NCBI RefSeq assembly: GCF_030547685.1
Contig: NZ_JAUOQM010000003.1
Span: 62,001-126,000 of the forward strand
From: Gilvimarinus sp. 2_MG-2023
Lineage (GTDB): Bacteria; Pseudomonadota; Gammaproteobacteria; Pseudomonadales; Cellvibrionaceae
DNA length: 64,000 nt
Direction of reading: 5' to 3'
Positions 37,743 to 45,186 of this stretch are shown piece by piece; positions within the stretch are counted from its first letter, which is position 1; each line of letters opens with the position of its first letter. Position numbers and translations under genes: made by a program. The notes beneath the pieces were generated by a model. That model was not told where the DNA came from, made no database searches, and saw nothing but the letters and a program-made list of their open reading frames with translations.

Positions 37743-38428
37743 GGAAGGTTTGATGCGTATCTTGGTTTTAAAAAAATAGGACACCCACAGCTTAGAAAGG
37801 CTTAGCTTGGTATGGCTTTTTACTAACCGTTTTTATGTGCTTGGATCATTGAATCTTGAGTTATTAGGGAGTCGATCAATTTATCCAATTTACGACATAA
37901 TAATCTTGGTCATAAGGCCTATCGTGAATATCGGCTGGTTGTGGGTGGATACATTAGTGAGTACCCCAGTTGATCCTATTTAACTTTATAGAATCTCTAT
38001 TTTTAGAAGATAGCATATTGCCCACTCCAGTGCTGTTAGGTATTGCAGATGAGCCGGTATCTATAAGTCTATAGACTTTAATGCGAATTAAAATAAGTAA
38101 CCGGTGGGCTGCTTTAGGGTTAATCTCATAAAAAGAAGATAACGAAATAGAACGGATTCAAAGGTTGTTTGCCATTTATATTAAACGCATAAACCTAAAT
38201 ATGCAGTTGTCAGAAGGGGGAGTACAGATATAGAGCTGTCATTCGTTATCTTGGCATTAGGTAAAGAAATAAAATATGAGGCGTTTACATGGTATAACTA
38301 TGATCAGTAGCAAATGAGATATAATAAGTCGTTTTAGTGTCCACATACAAAAACCCGTGCGGCTAGAGTGGTAATGCTTCGATTCTATTAATTTCTAAAT
38401 TGTGTGTTAAGTCTAAAGAGGATTGTTA
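37743..38428. other. AT-rich spacer, about 690 bp, no gene supported
   Basis: The base composition drops clearly below that of the core genome and all frames are broken by frequent stops. Short open stretches (for instance around 38140-38235) look like possible remnants but match nothing I recognise. I see no repeat, tRNA or attC site here. Confidence 0.5.
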
Positions 38429-38740
38429 GTGGATTTGGAGCGTACAGTTATATTTAGTAATGTTACACATGTCATTCTTGGTGGGTCGTATCTAATTTCT
38501 CTCTTTTCGTTATTTCTGTTGCGATCGAAAATAAAGAGTATAGGTATAAACTTTGCCATTGTTGGTTTTCTCAGTCTCCTTATAGTTTCTTTTCTTAATG
38601 CATTTATAGGACATTTTTTTAGTCTAGAAACAATTAAAGAAATAGCGATATGGAGATACTTGGTTGAATGTATTAGCTTTTTTACCATAAGCTTGGGTGT
38701 TCTAATTTTTAGTTTAGGTTTTAAAAAGAAATCTAAATAA
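38429..38740 (+). CDS. Small hydrophobic membrane protein, unknown
   Basis: 103 residues from the GTG at 38429, selected because AGAGG is 7 nt ahead. Three or four membrane helices are expected (for example GGSYLISLFSLFLL, FAIVGFLSLLIVSFLNAF and ISFFTISLGVLIFSLGF) and the C-terminus is a Lys-rich tail. No family recognised. It stands isolated in an AT-rich accessory stretch next to a decayed insertion sequence, so it may be acquired DNA. Confidence 0.55.
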   Translation: MDLERTVIFSNVTHVILGGSYLISLFSLFLLRSKIKSIGINFAIVGFLSLLIVSFLNAFIGHFFSLETIKEIAIWRYLVECISFFTISLGVLIFSLGFKKKSK

Positions 38741-38756
38741 GGAAAAGTACGCCTTG

Positions 38757-39122
38757 AGCTTGCCCCACTTTATCGGACATCTTTAGATAACTCATCTGAA
38801 GGTGGGAATGCCAAAATATAAAAAGCCACGTAAAACATGAGCATATTCAATAGAGTTCAATGTGCCGACGGAAAAATGAGCTACGGTGCCGGCATCTAAA
38901 GTAAACAGGTAGCAGGGCGAGTGTTGGCATAACGCACAGTGAGTATTGTCCTGTATGATGCACTTATGATCATTACATCACTCACTGAAAAGCGAACTTA
39001 TAGGGAATGTCCGGTTTCAGAGTTTTCGTGATTTGCATCGAGCATTAAAACGATATATAAACAATTTCTACAATACGGTGAGCTTGCAGTCATGGAGTAA
39101 ATACTCGCCGATAGAGTATTAG
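38757..39122 (+). mobile_element. Decayed IS3-family insertion sequence remnant
   Basis: From about 38757 the sequence reads like an IS3-family left end (GCCCCACTTTATCGGACA). The orfA start MPKYKKPRKT follows at 38809, then a frame with a stop: MSYGAGI, stop, SKQVAG. At 39009-39122 a translated stretch (RALKRYINNFYN, then KYSPIEY and a stop) matches the C-terminus of IS3 OrfB transposases. Most of OrfB is missing, both frames are broken, and no matching right inverted repeat is seen, so the element is dead. Confidence 0.75.
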
Positions 39123-39240
39123 CTCATGGAAGGTTGGGAATATAAGAGGCCAATTTTGTAGGGCCAGATCAACTTCTTTAAAAACACAGAATTATGATTT
39201 ATGGTAATTCTTGAATTGAATTTAAATCAAAGTAAATTTT

Positions 39241-40224
39241 ATGGAAAAGTCGAATTGGAATACAATAAGGAAGCAATTTCCGCGAAAAGGGTTGTCTAGA
39301 GCAACCTTACTTATTTGGATGTGCGATTTACTTTTGATTGGATTTTCTTTGTTTCTCTTTCAGTTGAAAGGTGTTTATATAATATTATCTTGGTTTTTTC
39401 TAACCATAGCTCTATTACACACTTACTTGTTTCAACACGAAGCAACACACAATGCTTTATCTAAAAGTAGTACGGTTAATGATTCTCTGGGGCATTTTTT
39501 TAGTTGGTTGATTTTCATGCCTTATCTCTCAAGAAAGCGATCGCACGTATTACATCACCGTTATACAGGGCATCCGACTCTCGATCCTGCTAACAAAAGG
39601 GCGATTGAGTTTTTCTCTGTCCTCTCTGACGATATGTCTAGAAAATTAGAGCTGATTTGGAAATATTGGATACCTCTATTTGTACTAAATGATAGGGTCG
39701 GTCTTTGGCGAGATCCATTTCAAAACACTCATAAAAATCATGATTCTCTATCCCTTAAAAAAGAACGAAATTATTCTATTTTTTATATTTTATTATATCT
39801 ACTGGCGCTAATAGTACTGTTTAGAACTTCTCTCTTGGTGACGGTATTATTTTGGTATCTTCCTGCACTTATATTTTTATTTTATTTGGAGGAGCTAGTT
39901 AATTTGCCACACCATGCGGAAACTCCACTGTTAGGTAAGGAAGAAAAGCCGTTGCATTTCTCTAGGCAATATTTAGTGTCCCATTCATGCAAGCATGTAC
40001 CTATTTGGTCAAATATTTTTTTGTTAAATTTTAACCGCCATATCCCACATCATCTGTTCCCTTGGGTTCCCTGGGATCAGCTTCCTCGTTTAGAGGATAA
40101 GATAAGAATGAATATTGCTCCGTATATAATAGAAGAAAAAACCCGCAATGAAATTAAATGGTCCATAACAAATCGTAAACGTTCGATCTTAGATATAATG
40201 GGGCATTATTTTGATAAGCGATAG
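39241..40224 (+). CDS. Membrane fatty acid desaturase family protein
   Basis: 327 residues with about four to six membrane helices. The histidine boxes of the membrane desaturase/hydroxylase superfamily are intact: HEATH (66-70), HVLHH (102-106) and HIPHH (267-271), plus NLPHH (221-225). These bind a di-iron centre for O2-dependent desaturation or hydroxylation of acyl chains. The gene is markedly AT-rich against its surroundings and has no strong ribosome-binding site. It is followed 67 bp later by a GNAT-type gene that may use its product. Confidence 0.88.
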   Translation: MEKSNWNTIRKQFPRKGLSRATLLIWMCDLLLIGFSLFLFQLKGVYIILSWFFLTIALLHTYLFQHEATHNALSKSSTVNDSLGHFFSWLIFMPYLSRKRSHVLHHRYTGHPTLDPANKRAIEFFSVLSDDMSRKLELIWKYWIPLFVLNDRVGLWRDPFQNTHKNHDSLSLKKERNYSIFYILLYLLALIVLFRTSLLVTVLFWYLPALIFLFYLEELVNLPHHAETPLLGKEEKPLHFSRQYLVSHSCKHVPIWSNIFLLNFNRHIPHHLFPWVPWDQLPRLEDKIRMNIAPYIIEEKTRNEIKWSITNRKRSILDIMGHYFDKR

Positions 40225-40291
40225 TGTTTTTGAAATTAGAAAAGTAATTTAAACGTAACAATACTCTTTAATCAAAATTATATGACTCAAT

Positions 40292-40861
40292 ATGAATTTT
40301 AAATTAGTAGAAACTGATAAAGAACGCCATTTGGTACAAAAACTGTATCATGATTGCTTGGTGTTAGAAAGCAACATGCAAATTCAGGAGTCTGGAATTA
40401 TTAATATGTACCCTCAATTGGAGGACCGGTACAATAGCGATGTGATATTCGTTAAAGAAGAAGATAAAATAGTGGGTACTATTAGCATTTCAAAAGATAT
40501 TCACTTGGGCGCACCTGCTGATAAATACTTTCCCAATGAAATGACACAGATACGTAAAAACAACAACAAAATATGTAATGTCTGGCGTATCTGTACGCAC
40601 CCAGAATACAGATCAAGAAATAGCTTAATAAAAAAACTCTTAAAACAGGCAATACAAATTATTATTAAAAAAGATTATGAGGAGATTGTCATAGCAGTGA
40701 ACCCTGATAATGGTTTTTTTTATAAGAGGGTTTTAAATTTTACTGAAATTGCTCGAACCGCTCAAATGCCTAACGAATTAATATCAGCCGGAGTTATTCT
40801 AATGAGGGCGCCTCTTAAAGAATTACCGGAATATTGGAAAAAAGATGTTTCATACTTCTAA
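40292..40861 (+). CDS. GNAT-fold N-acyltransferase (FeeM/autoinducer synthase-like)
   Basis: 189 residues. The pattern resembles the N-acyl amino acid synthase/LuxI-like branch of GNAT proteins: an early helix (LVQKLYHDCLVLES), a beta strand pair around DKIVGTISIS, then VWRICTHPEYRSRNSLIKKL, which matches the central Arg-rich acetyl/acyl-binding turn, and a long C-terminal half. Such enzymes transfer acyl groups from acyl-ACP to an amine. The neighbouring desaturase could supply or modify the acyl chain. Low GC and no strong ribosome-binding site. A simple acetyltransferase is the alternative. Confidence 0.7.
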   Translation: MNFKLVETDKERHLVQKLYHDCLVLESNMQIQESGIINMYPQLEDRYNSDVIFVKEEDKIVGTISISKDIHLGAPADKYFPNEMTQIRKNNNKICNVWRICTHPEYRSRNSLIKKLLKQAIQIIIKKDYEEIVIAVNPDNGFFYKRVLNFTEIARTAQMPNELISAGVILMRAPLKELPEYWKKDVSYF

Positions 40862-40869
40862 TCAATCAA

Positions 40870-41496
40870 TCACTGATTAACGTCAAAAAGAAGCGGTTTT
40901 ACTTGTGCGCGCTTTATAATAGTTTCCACAATAGGCAGTACTACTTCAATTTTGGCACTGTCTACTATGGATAATGTAATCCAATAAATGGCGTTATTGT
41001 GTTTAAGTAGATAAAAGCCAACGCGCTGGTTTACTTTATTTTCGGAAAACTCATAGACCCTGTACCATACTTGTGCATCTTGATTCGTAAAAAATTGGGC
41101 ACGATCAAGAACCGATATTGTATTGGACAAACTGCGGTGTTTTAATTTTCGCTCTAATATTCGCCAAAGCATATGATTCCGTTTCCAGCCGCTGATCATG
41201 CTAGCTGAAATAAAATAACTTGGTTGGTTGCTTAAGTAGCCAGCCAAAACCGTAGAATCGCTGGTGTCTGGATGTTGTATGGTGGATATAATTAGAGAGT
41301 CGGGAGGAGCGAGTAAAAGTCCAGGCGCTAATTCTACCGTTGGGTTTGCAGCCCATGCTGGAATGATAATAATGCAGAGTAATACGACGGCAGCAGGCTG
41401 GCGCAGGCGGCAAGCGTATAACGACCAGGCAATAAAAGACCGGGCGCTTAGGCTTAGAAGTGCTAGCAAATCTAGCCGAGGCCTGCATATACGCAT
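40870..41496 (-). CDS. Hypothetical exported protein
   Basis: 208 residues. A hydrophobic segment (AAVVLLCIIIIPAWA, about 35-49) followed by AANP looks like a signal peptide; the roughly 30 residues ahead of it are unusually long and Arg-rich, so the true start may be internal. The mature part has mixed beta structure and no recognised domain (WYRVYEFSENKVNQRVGFYL). It is convergent with the GNAT gene, 8 bp apart. Confidence 0.6.
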   Translation of the reverse strand: MRICRPRLDLLALLSLSARSFIAWSLYACRLRQPAAVVLLCIIIIPAWAANPTVELAPGLLLAPPDSLIISTIQHPDTSDSTVLAGYLSNQPSYFISASMISGWKRNHMLWRILERKLKHRSLSNTISVLDRAQFFTNQDAQVWYRVYEFSENKVNQRVGFYLLKHNNAIYWITLSIVDSAKIEVVLPIVETIIKRAQVKPLLFDVNQ

Positions 41497-41770
41497 GTTA
41501 TTGATTTAACCCACATTGGCTACAGCTAATTAACACTGCAACGTCTGACTATTATTGTAGTGATCACTTTCCAGTTTCCCACGCGACCATCTTATAAGAG
41601 TTTTACCGACTTTTGTGTTTTTGTGCAACCCATTTCAGGTTTTAGAGTGATCCTTCAAATATAGTACCTAGAGGTAAAGAATACAATATTGTCAGTCTTT
41701 AGATGGCGGAAAACACTAAATCAGTCGTTAGTTAAGGAGCGAAGTCATACCTCGTGAAGGAGAAAACAAT

Positions 41771-42240
41771 TTGAGTTTAGCCAAATAATGTACCTGTTAG
41801 AGTGTATTGGCCAACTAGGTGGTGGTTGAAACAGATACGCAACGGCTAGCTAGTGTAGAGCAATTTAATATTTCCAATAATAACAGTGAAATAACATTAA
41901 CCGATTTTGAGTATGACGGTAAGCCCACTCTACGATAGGTCTTTGGCATATATACGCAAGCGGTACGGGGCACATATTCCAATAGATACAGCGTTAAATT
42001 TCTGACAGGTACTGGATTGCAATTCATTCTAGGTCGTAATAGTCAGCTTAATATTAATAATGATGACGCCAAAAAGAGAAGTACGCCTTGCAGCATAAAA
42101 GTAAAATGTCCAGCGCTGTCATTATTGTTTTGTCTTCAGTAGGAAGAGCCCTGGCCATTGATTAATAATCAGAATTCTCTAATGGATAAGAACAAAGTGA
42201 ACAAGTTAACGAAGAGAAAATTTCCATTAGTATTCTCTGA
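41771..42240 (+). pseudogene. Decayed 5' end of a STN-type TonB-dependent receptor, paralogue of 45187-48471
   Basis: Conceptual translation gives FNISNNNSEITLTDF (from 41864), GTGLQFILGRNSQLNI (from 42008) in the same frame, and after a frameshift MSSAVIIVLSSVGRALAID (from 42106) and EEKISISI. These line up in order with the intact receptor's FNISSDKADITLTEF, ETGLRLAVNQNGQLTI, LSSAVIMALSTLASAQ and VIEEVISIGI. The leader ahead of both genes is also similar. Stop codons and frameshifts break it, and the plug and barrel are missing. Confidence 0.8.
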
Positions 42241-42574
42241 ATTTAATCGGCCACGTTGATTTAAAACACACTGGTGATTATGAGGATTTAGCCAGCGCCG
42301 ATGCTAGGAGCAGAGGGAGTGATCGAGAGACGGAACACGAACGAGAAAAACCATAAATTGGCAGATCATGCCATTCTCAATTCGTATTTTATAAATAGAA
42401 CATAAGTGAATTATCGTTTAACAGTTTCTATAAGGGTGTATTTAAAGGCGAGTGTATTTTGAAAAGAACGATTTCGGATGAAATAAAATATAAAGTATCA
42501 GATCTATTAGTGCCGATTTCAGATTTACGCTTTTATGGCCCCTTGTATTAGGTATTGATAAGAAAGGGTACATT
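42241..42574. other. Spacer between receptor remnant and lyase gene, 334 bp
   Basis: AT-rich sequence without a supported gene. It must carry the promoter of the lyase gene. One short open stretch (42256-42357) has no recognisable receptor similarity. A ribosome-binding site AAAGGG is present just ahead of 42575. Confidence 0.5.
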
Positions 42575-44965
42575 ATGAAATTTAGATTACTATTTGTCGC
42601 CAGCTTAACCCTAATGGTAAATGCTGGGTATGCGGAGGTGGCATTCCCAGAAAAACAACCAGAAAACGGAAATTTTAATAGGCCAATTCCCAACCAAGTG
42701 GTGGATGTATCGCCTCCGGGTTTTAGTTGGTGGCGTGCGGCACCGAGGGGTGAGGTCAGTTATCGTTTGTCGATTGATAGTGACGCTGGAAAGCCTGTGT
42801 ATGTTTCAAAGTTGCAGAAAGATCCTGTCTATGTTCCCAGTGAAGTGTTGGCACAAGGTGAATATGTATGGCGAGTTGAGGCTGTTAACAAACAGGGGGA
42901 AACAGTCGCGATTAGAGCCCCGCAAGCGTTTACTGTCGCCGACGATGCTTTGGACTTGCCTTGGGTTGATCCAAAAACCTTGCTGCAACGAGTGGAGCTT
43001 GAGCACCCCCGATTATTATTTCCAAAGGCACAATTAGGCGAAGTGAAAAAAACATTGAAGGGGGAACGCAAGCTCGCTTTTAATGATCTGAAAGCTATGG
43101 CTGATACTGCGCTTACTATGGAACTTATGGTGAAGCCAGATTTTGATAAATATGATATTGAAAAGGAATACCCCGCTCGGCGCACGGCGTACCGAGCCTC
43201 CTATTTAAAATTCACCGATGTATACACACAAGGTATGACTCCCTTGGCATTGGTTTACTTAATGACCGGTGAAGAAAAATATGGCTTGGCGGCAAAAAAA
43301 CACCTACTGCATGTACTTGATTGGGAGCTAGAGGGTATTGGTTCACTGGATGAGGGGTTTGATGAAATAGGATTGCGTATTGCTCGCACTGCCGCTCAGG
43401 GCTATGACTGGTTATACGATCTATTAACGGAAGAAGAACGCAAGGCCGTTAAGAAGATGCTGCTCGCCCGTGGCGATCAAATGTTAAATCGTTTAAAAGG
43501 GCGGGATTATTTAAATTTCTCGATCTACAGTCACGATGGCCGATTGCCTGGCTATTTGATGGAGTTTGCTATTGTTCTGGCTGAGGAAGAGCGAACCGTT
43601 GAGTGGTTGGACTATGCTCTTAAAGCATGGCTAACGGTTTATCCGCATTGGGGGGGCAGCGAGGGTGGTTGGGCCGAAGGCGTACACTATGCCATGTCTT
43701 ATAATGATCGGTTTATTACTCCTTTGCAGTCGCTCTATGTGGCGACGGGCTACAATTTATGGAATAAAGCCTATCTAAGAAATATGCGACACTTTCTTAC
43801 CTATGCGGTTGCGCCTCTGGGGGAGGTGATTCCATTTGGCGATATGGAGCATAATCCGGTAAGTAATTACGCTGGTGATCTATACTCAATTTTAACTTTC
43901 CATGCTTTGAATTATGGAGATGCTAAAGCTAGATGGTGGGCCGAACAATATAAGGATCAGCGAATGAATACGCGGCGGCTGGGAGCTATGCATCGTTTAA
44001 TTCACCCTGATGCTATCGGTTCGAAAAAGCCTAATAAAATGCCACAGGATAAATTATTTTCAGGCATTGGCTGGGCCGCACTACATTCAGATATTTTAAA
44101 TCCTACAAGTGATGTAATGCTGTTGTTTAAAAGCTCGCCTTTTGGTTCGGTTAGTCACAGCCATGCCGATCAAAATAGCTTTGCGATTATGAAAGGGGGT
44201 AAGGCACTGGCTCACCCTAGTGGTGCTCGCTTTCCACAACATTTCTCACCCTTTCATGTGGAGTATACCCGACAAACACTGGCTCATAACGCATTGCTAA
44301 TTAACGGTGAGGGCCAAATTGACAGAGATGCAACAGCCACGGGAGGTATTGTCGATTTTCACAGTACCGAACACTTAGGTTATGTAGTAGGTGAAGCTGA
44401 AAGAACTTATGGTGACAGGCTTGATGAGTATCAGCGTCATGTTGTGATGATTCGACCCTCAGTGGTGCTTATTATTGACGATATGGCGGGGCCAGTACCT
44501 TTTACTGTTGATTGGTTATTGCACAGTAAAGAGGCAATGCACCTTGATCAGGGCAAACAACGTATAGACTCCACCCGTGGTGATGAGAAAATGCGTACTT
44601 ATCTGTTGGCGCAAGAGGAGCTCGAATTTACCGTTTCGAATCGATGGCCGGTTGATCCAAAAAAGGATTACCCAATGGTTGAAACACCGGTGCCGGCTAA
44701 CGAGTGGCATTTTTCTGCGCACTCCGGATCACAAGCCAAGCAAAAAGTTATAGCTGCGGTAATGCTAATTGCCGATAAGGGTGTTTATCCAGATGTAGAG
44801 ATGACCCGTAAAGGTGGAAAAATTACTTTAAGTGGCCAGGTTGGTGGCGACCACTGGGAGGCTGTTTTACAGCTGAATTCACAGGAGAAAAATAGCGAGC
44901 AATTGCTCGATTTGTGGTATCAAACGGCTGAAGAAGGGCTACCAGAGACGATTAAAATTCCATAA
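42575..44965 (+). CDS. Heparinase II/III-fold polysaccharide lyase, PL15-like oligoalginate lyase
   Basis: 796 residues with a signal peptide (cleavage near AGYA, residue 20). Domains in order are an N-terminal DUF4962-type beta domain (about 25-130, with PPGFSWWRAAP), an alpha/alpha toroid (about 140-450, with GGSEGGWAEGVHYAM, H371 and Y372), and a C-terminal heparinase II/III beta domain with SHSHADQNSFAI (H528, H530). This layout and these motifs match the exolytic alginate lyase Atu3025 (PL15). It probably releases unsaturated uronate monomers from alginate oligomers in the periplasm. PL17 or PL39 are alternatives. A terminator follows. Confidence 0.82.
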   Translation: MKFRLLFVASLTLMVNAGYAEVAFPEKQPENGNFNRPIPNQVVDVSPPGFSWWRAAPRGEVSYRLSIDSDAGKPVYVSKLQKDPVYVPSEVLAQGEYVWRVEAVNKQGETVAIRAPQAFTVADDALDLPWVDPKTLLQRVELEHPRLLFPKAQLGEVKKTLKGERKLAFNDLKAMADTALTMELMVKPDFDKYDIEKEYPARRTAYRASYLKFTDVYTQGMTPLALVYLMTGEEKYGLAAKKHLLHVLDWELEGIGSLDEGFDEIGLRIARTAAQGYDWLYDLLTEEERKAVKKMLLARGDQMLNRLKGRDYLNFSIYSHDGRLPGYLMEFAIVLAEEERTVEWLDYALKAWLTVYPHWGGSEGGWAEGVHYAMSYNDRFITPLQSLYVATGYNLWNKAYLRNMRHFLTYAVAPLGEVIPFGDMEHNPVSNYAGDLYSILTFHALNYGDAKARWWAEQYKDQRMNTRRLGAMHRLIHPDAIGSKKPNKMPQDKLFSGIGWAALHSDILNPTSDVMLLFKSSPFGSVSHSHADQNSFAIMKGGKALAHPSGARFPQHFSPFHVEYTRQTLAHNALLINGEGQIDRDATATGGIVDFHSTEHLGYVVGEAERTYGDRLDEYQRHVVMIRPSVVLIIDDMAGPVPFTVDWLLHSKEAMHLDQGKQRIDSTRGDEKMRTYLLAQEELEFTVSNRWPVDPKKDYPMVETPVPANEWHFSAHSGSQAKQKVIAAVMLIADKGVYPDVEMTRKGGKITLSGQVGGDHWEAVLQLNSQEKNSEQLLDLWYQTAEEGLPETIKIP

Positions 44966-44989
44966 ATCTATATAATTTACGTTCCTTAG

Positions 44990-45035
44990 CGCCCAGTGTG
45001 CCAGAATTAAACGTGGTGCATTGGGCGATTTTTTT
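44990..45035 (+). terminator. Intrinsic terminator after the PL15-like lyase gene
   Basis: CGCCCAGTG (44990-44998) pairs with CATTGGGCG (45019-45027), one G-T wobble, and is followed by seven T residues (45029-45035). It separates the lyase transcript from that of the receptor gene. Confidence 0.85.
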
Positions 45036-45052
45036 CCAGTGCCGTAAAAGCC

Positions 45053-45092
45053 TAGTGCTCGGTAGAGAAAAAGAACTGTTCTACTAGCACTA
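45053..45092. repeat. Inverted repeat upstream of the receptor promoter
   Basis: TAGTGCT (45053-45059) pairs with AGCACTA (45086-45092), and inside it GTAGA (45062-45066) pairs with TCTAC (45080-45084), with a 13-nt loop. It sits between the preceding terminator and the conserved receptor leader, so it could be an operator or an upstream regulatory structure. It is not found ahead of the decayed paralogue. Confidence 0.5.
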
Positions 45093-45115
45093 AGATTTAA
45101 ATATTAATAATATTT

Positions 45116-45186
45116 ATGGCGGAAGCTAAATCCTCAGTCGTCTAATAAAAAGCGGAGTAAATAACTTCGCATGGGAGAGAGTTGAA
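45116..45186 (+). promoter_or_regulatory. Receptor leader conserved with the decayed paralogue
   Basis: ATGGCGGAA (45116-45124) and TCAGTCGT (45134-45141) recur with identical spacing ahead of the receptor remnant (41703-41711 and 41721-41728). GGAA with a downstream CGTC/CGTT resembles an ECF sigma promoter, but the 14-bp gap is shorter than usual. The site could be used by the ECF sigma factor encoded at 53.3-53.9 kb. The distal part contains the GGGAGAGAG ribosome-binding site. Confidence 0.45.

Noticed and set aside
35550-38428. A second integron cassette holding the SDR and AraC genes
   Set aside because: No attC-like site with matching ends was found after the AraC gene, and the SDR gene faces the attC; two divergent genes would also be unusual in one cassette.
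38742-42096. A 12-nt direct repeat, AAGTACGCCTTG, at about 38745 and 42079, flanking the AT-rich genes
   Set aside because: Too short to call as an insertion duplication; the first copy lies beside the IS3 remnant and the second is inside the decayed receptor, with no further similarity on either side.
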